From: Halioglobus sp.
GTDB lineage: Bacteria > Pseudomonadota > Gammaproteobacteria > Pseudomonadales > Halieaceae
Length of the DNA: 64,000 bases
Direction: 5' to 3'
NCBI GenBank assembly: GCA_002699145.1
Contig: PABK01000058.1
Span: 240,427 to 304,426, forward strand
In this document: positions 48,637-58,081 of the stretch, in pieces
Numbering within the stretch: position 1 is the stretch's first letter
Layout: each line of letters starts with the position of its first letter
Made by a program: the position numbers and the translations under genes
Notes under the pieces: generated by a model
Told to the model about the DNA's origin: nothing
Databases searched by the model: none
What the model saw: only the letters and a program-made list of their open reading frames with translations

Positions 48637-49734
48637 TCAGGGGCGGTGCTCCCGCGCCAGGTACTCGAACGACTGCATCTCCTGCAGTCGCGAGACCGTG
48701 CGCTGGAACTCGAACTCGAGCTGCCCGCCGCCGTACAGCTCCAGCAGCGGCACCGCCGCCGCCAGCACCAGCTTGACGTTGCGGTCGTAGAACTCGTCCA
48801 CCAGGTTGATGAAGCGCCGCGCCTGGTCGTCCGTGCCGGCGACGAACTGTGGCACGCCCGACACCAGCACCGCGTGGAAGATGCGCGCCAGCTCGATATA
48901 GTCGTTCTGCGAGCGCGGACCGTCGCACAGCTCGGCGAAATCGAACCAGGCCACGTCCTCGGACACACGGCGGCAGGTCAGGTAGCGGCGGTTGATCTCG
49001 ATGCGCTCCCAACCCTGCCCCTGGTCCAGGGCCAGGCGGGAGAAGCTGTCCTGCAGCGAACGGTCCGCCGCCGCATCCAGCGGGCAGTGGTACAGCTCCG
49101 CCTGTTGCAACGTGCGCAGCCGGTAGTCGGTGCCCGCGTCGACATTCACCACGCGGGTGTACTTCTGCAGCATATCGATGACCGGCAGGAAGCGCTGCCG
49201 CTGCAGGCCGTTCTCGTAGAGCCGCTGCGGCTCGATATTCGACGTGGCCACCAGGCAGACGCCGCGCGCAAACAGCGCCTCCATCAGGCCGCCCAGGATC
49301 ATCGCGTCGCCGATGTCGGTGACGAAAAACTCGTCGAAGCAGATCACCCGCGCATCCTCGGCGATGCGCCCGGCGACGCCCAGCAGCGGGTCCTTCTCCC
49401 CCTCCAGCGCCGCCAGCTCGGCGTGCACGCGCTGCATGAAACGGTGGAAATGCACGCGCAGTTTGCGCCTGAACGGCAGGCACTCGTAGAAGTTGTCCAT
49501 CAGGTAGGTCTTGCCGCGCCCGACGCCGCCCCACAGGTACAGGCCGGTTTCCGGCTCCGGGGTGTCGCCGCGCAGGCGGCCGATGAATGCGCGCAGGCCG
49601 CCGCTCGATTGCGGTGCGCTGCACAGCCGTTCGTACAAATCCTGCAGCAGCCTGACCGCCTCCTCCTGGGCGGGATCGTGGCTGAAATCCTGCCGCTGGA
49701 GGTCCGCCTGGTAGCGTTGCCAGGGTGTCGTCAT
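48637..49734 (-). CDS. zapE: Cell division ATPase ZapE (AFG1-like)
   Basis: P-loop ATPase of the AFG1 family; in E. coli ZapE modulates Z rings under stress. 365 residues, with Walker A GGVGRGKT at 69-76, Walker B VICFDEFFVTDIGDA, and the sensor region LVATSNIEPQRLYENGLQR. Start ATG 49734. Its own promoter lies 40 bp upstream; the neighbour zapG diverges. Confidence 0.94.
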   Translation of the reverse strand: MTTPWQRYQADLQRQDFSHDPAQEEAVRLLQDLYERLCSAPQSSGGLRAFIGRLRGDTPEPETGLYLWGGVGRGKTYLMDNFYECLPFRRKLRVHFHRFMQRVHAELAALEGEKDPLLGVAGRIAEDARVICFDEFFVTDIGDAMILGGLMEALFARGVCLVATSNIEPQRLYENGLQRQRFLPVIDMLQKYTRVVNVDAGTDYRLRTLQQAELYHCPLDAAADRSLQDSFSRLALDQGQGWERIEINRRYLTCRRVSEDVAWFDFAELCDGPRSQNDYIELARIFHAVLVSGVPQFVAGTDDQARRFINLVDEFYDRNVKLVLAAAVPLLELYGGGQLEFEFQRTVSRLQEMQSFEYLAREHRP

Positions 49735-49772
49735 GTCGGGGCCGGACCGTCTCCGTGTGCTGCGAGCGGCAC

Positions 49773-49801
49773 ACTGTACCCAGCAGCCCGGCGCTTGGCA
49801 A
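49773..49801 (-). promoter_or_regulatory. Sigma70 promoter of zapE
   Basis: A -35 TTGCCA (49801-49796) and -10 TACAGT (49778-49773) with a 17-bp spacer, about 40 bp upstream of the zapE ATG. Confidence 0.65.
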
Positions 49802-49889
49802 CGCGCCCCCGCGGGGGCCGCACCCTATGGCGGCAGCGGCAATGGAGGTATACTGCGCTTCCCGTCACGACTGCACCGAGGAAACACCC

Positions 49890-50372
49890 GTGGAAGCACC
49901 CCTGTACAGCCTGCAAACGCTGCTCCTGGCGGCGGCACTCACCGGCCTGGTCGGCATCGCGCTGGGGCTGTTGATCGGCAGGCGCTCGTCCGCCACGAAC
50001 CGCAAGTACCGCGACGTGGAGCGCAAACTGGACCAGGTGCTGCAGGACAAGAAACTGTACGAGGACGAGGTGGTCGGGCATTTCAGCGAAACCGCGCAGC
50101 TGCTGAACAAGCTCACCGACAGCTACCGCGACGTGCACAATCACCTGGCCACCGGCGCACAGAGCCTGTGCCGCGGCGAGGGGCCGGTGTCACTGGACCA
50201 GCTGCAACCGGGCAGCGACCCGGCGGAGATCCCGTCCGACCTCGTCGACGTGCGGCCGCCCCTGGACTACGCGCCGAAAACCTCCCCCGACGAAAAGGGC
50301 ACGCTGCACGAGGAGTTTGGCCTGGAGCGCGAGCGCAAGGCGAAGCCGGCGGAAGACACGACCGCACCCTAA
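49890..50372 (+). CDS. zapG: Cell-division associated protein ZapG (YhcB, DUF1043)
   Basis: A 160-residue inner-membrane protein: one N-terminal span (about 8-28, ending GLLIGRRSS) followed by a cytosolic coiled coil (about 35-95, RDVERKLDQVLQDKKLYEDEVVGHFSETA) and a disordered acidic tail. In E. coli YhcB links division and envelope growth. GTG start at 49890 with GAGGA eight bases upstream. A TATACT at 49849-49854 may be its -10, without a good -35. Confidence 0.9.
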   Translation: MEAPLYSLQTLLLAAALTGLVGIALGLLIGRRSSATNRKYRDVERKLDQVLQDKKLYEDEVVGHFSETAQLLNKLTDSYRDVHNHLATGAQSLCRGEGPVSLDQLQPGSDPAEIPSDLVDVRPPLDYAPKTSPDEKGTLHEEFGLERERKAKPAEDTTAP

Positions 50373-50417
50373 CCGGCCGCATTCTCGCCGGCCGCATCCT
50401 GGCCGGCCGCACCGCGG
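50373..50417. repeat. Three 15-bp tandem repeats after zapG
   Basis: Units beginning at 50373, 50388 and 50403 share CCGGCCGCA and a 15-bp period. They begin immediately after the zapG stop codon in the short gap to the converging Nif3-like gene. Each unit holds the palindrome CGGCCG, so alternative hairpins are possible; no T-run. Confidence 0.75.
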
Positions 50418-50421
50418 AACA

Positions 50422-51189
50422 TTACACCGGGTTGTCGATATCGAAGTAGCGGTGCTCGATGGCGAAGTGCTGCGCCAGGTGTTCGCCCAGCGCCTGCACG
50501 CCGTAGCGCTCAGTGGCGTGGTGCCCGGCGGCGATGAAGCCGATGCCCTCCTCGCGCGCAATGTGCACCGTTTGCTCGGACGCCTCGCCGGTGACGTACA
50601 GATCCGCCCCCGCCGCCAGCGCGGCCTCGAGGTAACCCTGGGCCGCGCCGGTGCACCAGGCGAGGCGGGCCACCGCCTGCTCCGGCGCACCGATGTGCAG
50701 CGGCGCGCGCCCGCTGATCTGGCGCAAACTGTCCACCAGCGCCTGCGCCGGCTGCGGCTGCGCCAGGGTGGCGATACAGCCCACCGCGCTCGCATCGCCC
50801 GGCTGCAACGGCTCCTGCCGGTCCAGCGGGATGCCCAGCAGTTCGCCCAGGCGGGCGTTGTTGCCCCAGCGCGGGTGCGCGTCCAGCGGCAGGTGGTAGG
50901 CCAGCAGGCTGAGGTCATGGCCCAGCAGCGTCGCCAGGCGGCGGCGCTTCATGCCGGTGACCCGCGGCGATTCGCCGCGCCAGAAATAGCCGTGGTGCAC
51001 CAGCACCGCGTCGGCGCCCCAGGCGACGGCGGCGTCCAGCAGCGCCTGGTTCGCGGTCACCCCGCTGGCCAGCCGGCCCACGCGGTCACGGCCCTGCACC
51101 TGCAGGCCGTTCGGGCAGTAATCGCTGAAACGGGGGACGTCCAGGCAATCGTCCAGGTAGGCGGTCAGCTCGACGAGGGGCAGGCTCAT
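50422..51189 (-). CDS. Nif3/DUF34 family metal-binding protein
   Basis: 255-residue dinuclear-metal protein of the NIF3/YbgI family, whose cellular substrate is still unclear (it has been linked to GTP cyclohydrolase-like chemistry). Metal-ligand motifs are VLVHHGYFWRGE, YHLPLDAHPRWGNN and, near the end, AAGHHATERYGV. The ATG at 51189 follows CCGGAG. It is divergent from the DegS-like protease, a neighbourhood shared with pseudomonads. Confidence 0.92.
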   Translation of the reverse strand: MSLPLVELTAYLDDCLDVPRFSDYCPNGLQVQGRDRVGRLASGVTANQALLDAAVAWGADAVLVHHGYFWRGESPRVTGMKRRRLATLLGHDLSLLAYHLPLDAHPRWGNNARLGELLGIPLDRQEPLQPGDASAVGCIATLAQPQPAQALVDSLRQISGRAPLHIGAPEQAVARLAWCTGAAQGYLEAALAAGADLYVTGEASEQTVHIAREEGIGFIAAGHHATERYGVQALGEHLAQHFAIEHRYFDIDNPV

Positions 51190-51268
51190 GGTCACTCCGG
51201 GGCAAAGGCCGGGATGCGGCGGGCGCATCATCATATACAATGCGGGCAGGCAACTTAAACCGGCAGCG

Positions 51269-52384
51269 ATGAAAGATACCCTCACCTACGTGTTATGGCC
51301 CGCCCTGGCCGGGCTGCTGGCGGCCCTGCTGATCCTCGATCGCTGGGGGCCGGCCGCCGCGAACGGCGCGCCTGACGCGAGCCGGGAACCCGTCAGCTAT
51401 GCGCGCGCGGTCGCCGCGGCCACCCCCTCGGTGGTCAATATCTACATCGCCAAACTGGTGCCCACCCAGGACACCCCCCTGGCCAGTGACTCCCTGTTCC
51501 GCCGCTTCGGCCAGGCCCAGGTGCGGCGCCAGCGCGTCGAGCGTTCGCTGGGATCCGGTGTGATCGTCAGCGACGAAGGGCATATCCTGACCAACAACCA
51601 CGTCATCGACGATGCCGACGCCATCCAGGTCATGCTGCACGACGGCCGCTCCGCCAACGCCATCGTCATCGGCACGGACTCGGCCACCGACCTGGCGGTG
51701 CTGCGTGTGCAGCTGCCCGATCTCGAGCCGATCGCACTGGGCGACTCGGACAGTACGCGCGTCGGCGATGTGGTGCTGGCCATCGGCAACCCGCTGGGCT
51801 TCGGCCACTCGGTCACCCAGGGCATCGTCTCGGCCATGGGTCGCTACGGCCTGCAACTGAGCACCTACGAGGACTACATCCAGACCGACGCCACCATTCA
51901 CCTGGGCAACTCCGGCGGCGCGCTGATCGACACCAGCGGCAGGCTGCTGGGCATCAACACCCTGATCTACACCGGCAACAGCCGCGCCGGCGGCAACGGC
52001 ATCAGCCTGGCGATCCCGGTCAACCTGGCCATTTTTGTCATGCAGGACCTGATCCGCTACGGCGAGGTGATTCGCGGCTGGCTGGGCGTCAGCGTGGAGC
52101 CGACCCCGCTGTTCAACGGCGACGGCAAGCCGCTGCCCGCGCTGTCGGTGATGGCCGTGGCGGAAAACAGCCCCGCCGCCAGGGCGGGCCTGGAAGCCGG
52201 CGACGTGATCACGCATATCAACGGCGAGGCGGTGCGCGACGGCCGTACCACCATGCACAGCATCGCGCGGCTGCGTCCGGGGGACACGGTGGAGGTCTCG
52301 GTGCGCAGGGACCGGCAGAGCCTGGAACTGCGCGCCACGGTGGGCGTGCTCAGCCAGTCCACCGGCGCCGCGCCGGTGCGCTGA
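51269..52384 (+). CDS. Periplasmic site-1 protease, DegS/AlgW type
   Basis: HtrA-family serine protease that starts the sigma-E envelope-stress cascade by cutting anti-sigma factor RseA/MucA. 371 residues: one uncleaved N-terminal anchor (about 7-24), protease domain with triad His111 (TNNH), Asp141 (ATDL) and Ser215 (GNSGG), and a single PDZ domain (about 270-360). One PDZ and a membrane anchor separate it from DegP-type proteins. It may be called degS or algW. Confidence 0.93.
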   Translation: MKDTLTYVLWPALAGLLAALLILDRWGPAAANGAPDASREPVSYARAVAAATPSVVNIYIAKLVPTQDTPLASDSLFRRFGQAQVRRQRVERSLGSGVIVSDEGHILTNNHVIDDADAIQVMLHDGRSANAIVIGTDSATDLAVLRVQLPDLEPIALGDSDSTRVGDVVLAIGNPLGFGHSVTQGIVSAMGRYGLQLSTYEDYIQTDATIHLGNSGGALIDTSGRLLGINTLIYTGNSRAGGNGISLAIPVNLAIFVMQDLIRYGEVIRGWLGVSVEPTPLFNGDGKPLPALSVMAVAENSPAARAGLEAGDVITHINGEAVRDGRTTMHSIARLRPGDTVEVSVRRDRQSLELRATVGVLSQSTGAAPVR

Positions 52385-52390
52385 GGCGAC

Positions 52391-53689
52391 TCAGTCGTCG
52401 CGCGCCAGGCGCAACTGCGCCGAGCGCGCGTGGGCCTGCAGCGACTCGCCGCGCGCCAGGGTCGCGGCGACCCGGCCCAGCTCCGCCACCCCCTGGGCGC
52501 TGCAACCGATCAGCGAACTGCGCTTCTGGAAATCGTACACCCCCAGCGGCGAGGAAAAGCGCGCGCTGCCCGCGGTGGGCAGGACGTGATTGGGGCCGGC
52601 GCAGTAGTCGCCCAGCGCCTCGGAGGTCCAGGGCCCGAGGAATATCGCCCCGGCGTTACGCACCAGCGGCAGCAGCGCCTGCGGGTCCGCCACGGACAAC
52701 TCCAGGTGCTCCGGGGCGATGCGGTTACTCAGCGCCACCGCCTCTTCCAGGTCGGCGGTGCGAATGAGCGCGCCGCGGCGCTGCAGCGAGGCGCGCACAA
52801 TAGCGGCGCGCTCCAGTTGCGGCAGCAGCCGCTCGATGGCGCCGGCGACCGCGTCCAGGTAGTCGCCGTGCGGCGACAGCAGCAACGACTGCGCGTTCTC
52901 GTCGTGCTCGGCCTGGGAAAACAGGTCCATGGCCACCCACTCCGGGTCGGTGCCGCCGTCGCCGATCACCAGGATTTCCGAGGGGCCGGCGACCATGTCG
53001 ATGCCCACGCGGCCAAACACCTGGCGCTTCGCGGTGGCCACGTAGAGGTTGCCCGGACCGACGATCTTGTCCACCGCCGGCAGGGTCTCGGTGCCGTAGG
53101 CCAGGGCGGCCACCGCCTGGGCGCCGCCCACGGTGAACACGCGGTCGACCCCGGCGATGTCGGCGGCGGCCAGCACCATGTCGTTGAGCTCGCCCGCGGG
53201 CGCCGGCACCACCATGACGATCTCCTCGACCCCCGCCACCCGCGCCGGGATCGCGTTCATCAGCACCGAGGAGGGATAGCTGGCCCTGCCGCCGGGGACG
53301 TAGATGCCGACGCGCTGCAGCGCGGTAACCTGCTGGCCCAGGGTATTGCCCGCCGCATCCTGGTACTGCCAGCTCTCCTGCCGCTGGTGTGCGTGGTACT
53401 CGCGCACCCGCGCCGCGGCGAACTCCAGCGCCTCGCGCTGCGCCGGGTCGATGGCCTGCAGGGCCGCCCGGCGGCGCGCGGCGGGAATTTCCAGCGCTGC
53501 GACGTCGGGCGCCGACAGCTTGTCGAAACGCGCGGTGTACTCCAGCAGGGCGGCGTCGCCGCGGGCCGCGACATCCGCGATGATCGCGGCGACCACCGTC
53601 TCGACATCGCCGTCGTCGCCGGCCGGGGCACGGCGCAGCTGCGCCAGGGCCTGTTCGAAATCCGCGTCGGCGGTGTCAAGCCGGCGCAT
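52391..53689 (-). CDS. hisD: Histidinol dehydrogenase
   Basis: Zinc enzyme for the last two oxidation steps of histidine synthesis. 432 residues from the ATG at 53689 (a GTG two codons earlier is possible). Motifs include [51 protein letters not shown], and the ligands in APEHLEL and GPNHVLPT. The start overlaps the hisG stop by 14 bases. Confidence 0.97.
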   Translation of the reverse strand: MRRLDTADADFEQALAQLRRAPAGDDGDVETVVAAIIADVAARGDAALLEYTARFDKLSAPDVAALEIPAARRRAALQAIDPAQREALEFAAARVREYHAHQRQESWQYQDAAGNTLGQQVTALQRVGIYVPGGRASYPSSVLMNAIPARVAGVEEIVMVVPAPAGELNDMVLAAADIAGVDRVFTVGGAQAVAALAYGTETLPAVDKIVGPGNLYVATAKRQVFGRVGIDMVAGPSEILVIGDGGTDPEWVAMDLFSQAEHDENAQSLLLSPHGDYLDAVAGAIERLLPQLERAAIVRASLQRRGALIRTADLEEAVALSNRIAPEHLELSVADPQALLPLVRNAGAIFLGPWTSEALGDYCAGPNHVLPTAGSARFSSPLGVYDFQKRSSLIGCSAQGVAELGRVAATLARGESLQAHARSAQLRLARDD

Positions 53690-54326
53690 CGTCACCGTTC
53701 CCCACCGCGGACCCCAGCGCGTCGATGATGCTGTCGATCGCGTCGTGCTGCGAGCGCATGGCCGCCTTGTTCACCACCAGGCGCGAGCTGATCGCGGCGA
53801 TCTCGTCCAGCGGCTGCATGCCGTTGGCGCGCAGCGTGTTGCCGGTGTCGACGATGTCCACGATCAGGTCGGCCAGGTCCATCGCCGGGGCCAGCTCCAT
53901 GGCGCCGTAGAGCTTGATGACATCGGCGTTGACGCCCTGGCGCGCGAAGTGCCGCCGGGCGATGTTGACGAACTTGGTGGCCACGCGCACGCGCGCACCC
54001 AGCGGCGCGCGCCCCACCGGGCCCGCCGTCATCAGGCGACAGCGCGCGATACCCAGGTCCAGCGGTTCGTACAGGCCCTCGGCGCCGTGCTCGAGCAGGA
54101 CGTCCTTGCCGACCACGCCCAGGTCCGCCGCCCCCAGGCGCACGTAGGTGGGCACATCGGTGCCGCGCAGCACCACCAGTTGCAGGTCCTGCCGGTTGGT
54201 GGGAAAGATCAGCTTGCGGCTGGCGCCGATATCCTCGGCGGGCTCGATGCCGGCGCGCGCCAGCAGCGGCAGCGTCTCCTTGAGGATACGCCCCTTGGTC
54301 AGGGCCAGGGTCAGTTTTGCGGTCAC
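53676..54326 (-). CDS. hisG: ATP phosphoribosyltransferase, short form
   Basis: First, feedback-controlled step of histidine synthesis. Only 216 residues: the catalytic domain with [23 protein letters not shown] and [16 protein letters not shown] is complete, but the C-terminal regulatory ACT-like domain of the long (about 300-residue) form is absent. Short HisG requires the HisZ regulatory subunit, which must be encoded elsewhere. GTG start at 54326. Preceded by ibaG with a 20-bp gap. Confidence 0.95.
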   Translation of the reverse strand: MTAKLTLALTKGRILKETLPLLARAGIEPAEDIGASRKLIFPTNRQDLQLVVLRGTDVPTYVRLGAADLGVVGKDVLLEHGAEGLYEPLDLGIARCRLMTAGPVGRAPLGARVRVATKFVNIARRHFARQGVNADVIKLYGAMELAPAMDLADLIVDIVDTGNTLRANGMQPLDEIAAISSRLVVNKAAMRSQHDAIDSIIDALGSAVGNGDDAPA

Positions 54327-54346
54327 CAGAGATTCCCGGCGGCGCG

Positions 54347-54583
54347 CTAGCGCGCCTGCCTCTCGGCGGGCGTCGCGGTGCGGATGTTAACCGCGTGTAT
54401 GCTGCCGTCAGCGATGTTGTCACTCAGGGCGGCGTAGACCAGCTGCTGCCGCTGCACCGCACGCTTGCCCTCGAATACGTCACCGACCACGTCGATATCG
54501 TAGTTCGCCCCCTCCCCCTGCACGTGGCACTCACAGTCGGGTAATTGCGCCAGGACAAGTGCCTTGACGGTGGCTGCATCCAT
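54347..54583 (-). CDS. ibaG: BolA-family protein IbaG
   Basis: A 78-residue BolA-like protein that with monothiol glutaredoxin handles iron-sulfur clusters. The helical signature [19 protein letters not shown] and the closing [11 protein letters not shown] match IbaG/YrbA rather than BolA itself. In most gammaproteobacteria it lies between mlaB and murA; here it lies directly between mlaC and hisG. Confidence 0.9.
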   Translation of the reverse strand: MDAATVKALVLAQLPDCECHVQGEGANYDIDVVGDVFEGKRAVQRQQLVYAALSDNIADGSIHAVNIRTATPAERQAR

Positions 54584-54705
54584 AAATCTGGTCTCCGCTG
54601 GTCGGGCGCGCCGGGGCCGGCGCGAACTCGCCGTGCCGGGGTCGCCGGGAGGGGCATTTTAGGAGAAAAGTCGCGCCGTTGCGACCGCCGGCGCGGTTGT
54701 CGCGC

Positions 54706-55389
54706 TCAGTCTTCCACGTCGACGGTCACGGTGGTCCAGTTGGCGATCACCGCGTCCAGGTCGCCGTTGTAATCCCGCGCCGAGGACTCGAACTGGTCGC
54801 GGTAGACCTCGCCCAGGTTGACGCCCTCGATAATCATGTTGCGCAGCTGCCACTGGCCGTCGCGGCCGCGCCCCATGAAATACAGCACGACATAGGGCTC
54901 GCTGCGGTCGGCGAATACGTGCTGGCGCACCGCGGCGCGCGCGCTGACGTCGGCGCCCTCCTCCGCTGGCAGCACCTCGATGCGCGAACCGCCGAAGGCG
55001 AGCAGGCCCTTGCTGTAGGTACGCACCAGGCTCTTGCGCATGACTTTGGTGAACCGGTCCAGCTGGCCCTTCAACTGCGCCAGGGTTTCCTTGTCGCCGC
55101 GCTGGCGCAGGCCGTCGATACGCCTGGGCGACGCGTACCGGCCCATCACGCCGCGCGCGAAGCCGCGGTAATCGATGAGCGGGTCGAGCAGGGCCTGGAC
55201 CTGGTCGTAGTAGCGCTCCGGGTCGTCGTCGACATAGGCGTCGGCGGCCGCGACCACCTCCATGACCTCGGTGGTGGCGGCTTCCACCAGTTCGTGCGCA
55301 CTGCCCCCGCTCGCCTCTGGCTGACCCACCGCGTGCGCGGCGAGCAGGCAAAGCAAATACGGGACCAACAGGTGAAAACGAAAGGTCAT
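54706..55389 (-). CDS. mlaC: Phospholipid-binding protein MlaC
   Basis: Periplasmic carrier of phospholipids between the MlaA complex and the inner-membrane MlaFEDB transporter (Ttg2D family). 227 residues from the ATG at 55389 (GGAG upstream) with a Sec signal peptide ending near AHAVG. Family motifs are DYRGFARGVMGRYA and RNMIIEGVNLGEVYRDQFES. It is unusual in lacking adjacent mlaF, mlaE, mlaD and mlaB. It starts a minus-strand group with ibaG, hisG and hisD; the 122-bp gap to ibaG contains a TAAAAT that may be a second promoter. Confidence 0.93.
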   Translation of the reverse strand: MTFRFHLLVPYLLCLLAAHAVGQPEASGGSAHELVEAATTEVMEVVAAADAYVDDDPERYYDQVQALLDPLIDYRGFARGVMGRYASPRRIDGLRQRGDKETLAQLKGQLDRFTKVMRKSLVRTYSKGLLAFGGSRIEVLPAEEGADVSARAAVRQHVFADRSEPYVVLYFMGRGRDGQWQLRNMIIEGVNLGEVYRDQFESSARDYNGDLDAVIANWTTVTVDVED

Positions 55390-55420
55390 TCCCTTCACTC
55401 CAATTCGAGGATTTGCCACT

Positions 55421-55447
55421 GGCAGCCAAGGCGCTGCCCTGTATAAT
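55421..55447 (+). promoter_or_regulatory. Possible promoter of the antiporter-kds-lpt operon
   Basis: A perfect TATAAT at 55442-55447 has a weak -35 candidate, TGGCAG at about 55420-55425, with a 16-bp spacer. The resulting leader would be about 115 nt. The divergent mlaC starts only 53 bp to the left, so promoters probably overlap. Confidence 0.45.
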
Positions 55448-55568
55448 CGGCGCTTGCCCTGATGCAACCAGCGTGGCAGTCATTGCCGCCAGGGATATAT
55501 GACAACAGGCCTGCCCAAGCGGTTCCAAAGCACATCGCGGCGCATACTTTAGCAGGAAATCGGTTTAT

Positions 55569-56543
55569 ATGCTGTTAGCGGCCGCCACTATCATCATCGG
55601 CTTCATCGTCCTTATCTGGAGCGCCGACCTGTTCGTCGCCGGCGCCGCGTCCATCGCCCAGAATATGGGTATGTCGCCGATCATCGTCGGCCTGACCATC
55701 GTCTCGCTGGGCACCTCCGCGCCGGAAATCCTCGTCTCCCTCACCGCATCCATCTCCGGCTCCGGCAGCCTGGCCATCGGCAACGCGATCGGTTCCAACA
55801 TCGCCAACATCGCGCTGGTGCTGGGCACGACGCTGCTGGTCGCGCCGCTGATGGTGCAGGAGCAGTGCATGCGCAAGGAAGTGCCCGCCCTGCTCCTGGT
55901 CACCTTCGGCGTCGGCTTCCTCATTCGCGACCAGCTGCTGTCGCCGCTGGACGGCTGGATCATGTTCGGCGTCATGGTGCTCATCATCGTCCACCTGGTG
56001 CGCAGCCAGGTGCGCGACCCCTCGCTGCAGCTCGAGGCCGAGGAAGACGAGCTGCCCCACCTGCCGCGCCTGCGCGCCTGGGTCTACTTCATCGCCGGGC
56101 TGGTGCTGCTGATCGTCAGCTCCAAGGTGCTGGTGTGGGGCGCCCACCGCGCGGCGCTGGAGCTGGGCGTCTCGGAGATGGTCATCGGCCTGACCATCGT
56201 CGCCGTCGGCACCAGCCTGCCCGAACTGGCCGCGACCGTGGCCAGCGCCATGCGCGGTCACACCGAGATCGCGCTGGGCAATATCATCGGCTCCAACCTG
56301 TTCAACCTGCTCGCCGTCATGTCCATACCGGGGATGGTCGCGCCGCAGCACCTGGAGCCTGCAGCGCTGTCCCGGGACTACCTGACCATGACCTTCCTCA
56401 CGGTGTTCCTGGCGCTGGCCATCATGGTCAGTCGCAAGCGCAGCAAGTCGCGCCCCGGGCACTCCTACCTGGGCCGTATACTGGGCACGCTGTTAGTGTC
56501 TTTCTACGGCCTGTATTATTATCTGCTACACACCACTCTCTAA
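55569..56543 (+). CDS. Calcium/sodium antiporter (YrbG/CaxA family)
   Basis: A 324-residue cation/Ca2+ exchanger with ten predicted spans in two inverted halves. Each half holds the alpha-repeat: GTSAPEILVSLTAS with GNAIGSNIAN, and GTSLPELAATVASA with GNIIGSNLFN. AGGAAA precedes the ATG. First gene of the run into kdsD-kdsC-lptA-lptB as in E. coli yrbG. Transport direction and ions are family-level knowledge. Confidence 0.93.
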   Translation: MLLAAATIIIGFIVLIWSADLFVAGAASIAQNMGMSPIIVGLTIVSLGTSAPEILVSLTASISGSGSLAIGNAIGSNIANIALVLGTTLLVAPLMVQEQCMRKEVPALLLVTFGVGFLIRDQLLSPLDGWIMFGVMVLIIVHLVRSQVRDPSLQLEAEEDELPHLPRLRAWVYFIAGLVLLIVSSKVLVWGAHRAALELGVSEMVIGLTIVAVGTSLPELAATVASAMRGHTEIALGNIIGSNLFNLLAVMSIPGMVAPQHLEPAALSRDYLTMTFLTVFLALAIMVSRKRSKSRPGHSYLGRILGTLLVSFYGLYYYLLHTTL

Positions 56544-56547
56544 CTCC

Positions 56548-57540
56548 ATGGAACAGGCAATGTCGGAGCCAGGCTCCACCAGTTTCAGCGCATCCGCGCG
56601 ACGCACCATCCGCATGGAGGCAGCCGCCGTGGCCGCGCTCGAGGCGCGCACCGGCGAGGACTTCGACCGCGCCTGCGAATTGCTGCTCACCGTGCAGGGA
56701 CGCATTATCGTCACCGGCATGGGCAAGTCCGGCCACATCGCGCGCAAGATCGCGGCGACCCTGGCGAGCACCGGCTCGCCGGCGTTCTTCGTGCACCCCG
56801 GCGAGGCCAGCCACGGCGACATGGGCATGATCACCGCCGAGGACGCGGTCATCGCCCTGTCGAACAGCGGCGGCGCCGCGGAGATCGTCACCCTGCTGCC
56901 GCTGCTGAAGCGCCTGGGCATACCGCTGATCGCCATGACCGGCAACCCGCAATCCGCCCTGGCCGAGGCCGCTGACGTCAACCTGGACGCGGGCGTGGAA
57001 ACCGAGGCCTGCCCGCTGGACCTGGCGCCCACCTCCAGCACCACCGCCGCGCTGGTCATGGGCGATGCCCTAGCGATCGCCCTGCTGGAAGCGCGCGGCT
57101 TCACCGCCGACGATTTCGCCTTCTCGCACCCCGGCGGCACCCTGGGCAAGAAGCTGCTGCTGATGGTGCGCGACGTGATGCAAACCGGCGCGGCCATTCC
57201 ACGGGTGCAGGTGGACACCACCCTGTCGCAGGCCCTGCTGGAGATCAGCGACAAGGGCCTGGGCATGACCACGGTGGTGGATGCCGACGGCGCCCTGCTG
57301 GGCGTCTTCACCGATGGCGACCTGCGCCGCTCGCTCGGCTCGCGCACTGACATCAATACCACGAACATCGGCGAACTGATGACCGTGAATGCCAAGAGCG
57401 TCGGCCCGGAGATGCTCGCGGCCGAGGCCATGCGCATCATGGAAGAGAACGAGATCGGCGCCCTGGTGGTGGTCGACGAGCACGGCGCCATCACCGGCGT
57501 ACTGCACCTGAAAGACCTGCTGCACGCGGGGATCGCGTGA
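56548..57540 (+). CDS. kdsD: Arabinose-5-phosphate isomerase
   Basis: Converts ribulose 5-phosphate to arabinose 5-phosphate, the first committed step to Kdo. 330 residues: SIS domain (about 40-180, TGMGKSGHIARKIAATL, LSNSGGAAEIV, TSSTTAALVMGDALA) and two CBS domains (about 205-330, MTTVVDADGALLGVFTDGDLRR, ALVVVDEHGAITGVLH). Four bases separate it from the antiporter stop. Confidence 0.96.
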   Translation: MEQAMSEPGSTSFSASARRTIRMEAAAVAALEARTGEDFDRACELLLTVQGRIIVTGMGKSGHIARKIAATLASTGSPAFFVHPGEASHGDMGMITAEDAVIALSNSGGAAEIVTLLPLLKRLGIPLIAMTGNPQSALAEAADVNLDAGVETEACPLDLAPTSSTTAALVMGDALAIALLEARGFTADDFAFSHPGGTLGKKLLLMVRDVMQTGAAIPRVQVDTTLSQALLEISDKGLGMTTVVDADGALLGVFTDGDLRRSLGSRTDINTTNIGELMTVNAKSVGPEMLAAEAMRIMEENEIGALVVVDEHGAITGVLHLKDLLHAGIA

Positions 57541-57556
57541 ACGGACGGCGCCGCAC

Positions 57557-58081
57557 ATGAGCGCTGTCGAACAGGCCGCGGCCACGGTACGCCTGCTGGT
57601 GCTGGATGTCGACGGCGTGCTGACCGACGGCCGCCTGTACTACGGCAACGACGGCGAGGAACTCAAGGCGTTCAATATCAAGGACGGCCTGGGTATCAAG
57701 CTGTTGCGCGACGCCGGTGTGGGCGTCGCCATCATCACCGGTCGCGAATCGGAGATTGTCGCGCGACGCGCGCGGGAACTTGGCATCGACCAGGTCGTCC
57801 AAGGACGAGAGGACAAACGACAGGCCCTGCGCGAATTGTGCGCGCGCGAGGGTCTGCAGTTGACGGAGTGCGCCTACATGGGCGATGACCTGCCCGACCT
57901 GGGCGCCATCCTGGATGCGGGGCTGGGCATGACAGTCGCCGACGCCAGCCCCGACGTGCGCGAGGCCGCCGCCTGGTGCAGCGTGCTGGACGGCGGTTGC
58001 GGCGCGGTGCGCGAGGCCTGCGAATTCATTCTGCGCGCGCGCGGCGACTGGGCCGCGACAGCGGCGGGCTTCACACAATGA
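57557..58081 (+). CDS. kdsC: 3-deoxy-D-manno-octulosonate-8-phosphate phosphatase
   Basis: HAD phosphatase releasing Kdo from Kdo-8-phosphate. 174 residues with catalytic DVDGVLTDG (Asp17, Asp19), the second motif IITGRES and the acidic MGDDLPDL. The stop overlaps the lptA start as ATGA. In most relatives the next gene would be lptC; it is absent. Confidence 0.96.
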   Translation: MSAVEQAAATVRLLVLDVDGVLTDGRLYYGNDGEELKAFNIKDGLGIKLLRDAGVGVAIITGRESEIVARRARELGIDQVVQGREDKRQALRELCAREGLQLTECAYMGDDLPDLGAILDAGLGMTVADASPDVREAAAWCSVLDGGCGAVREACEFILRARGDWAATAAGFTQ

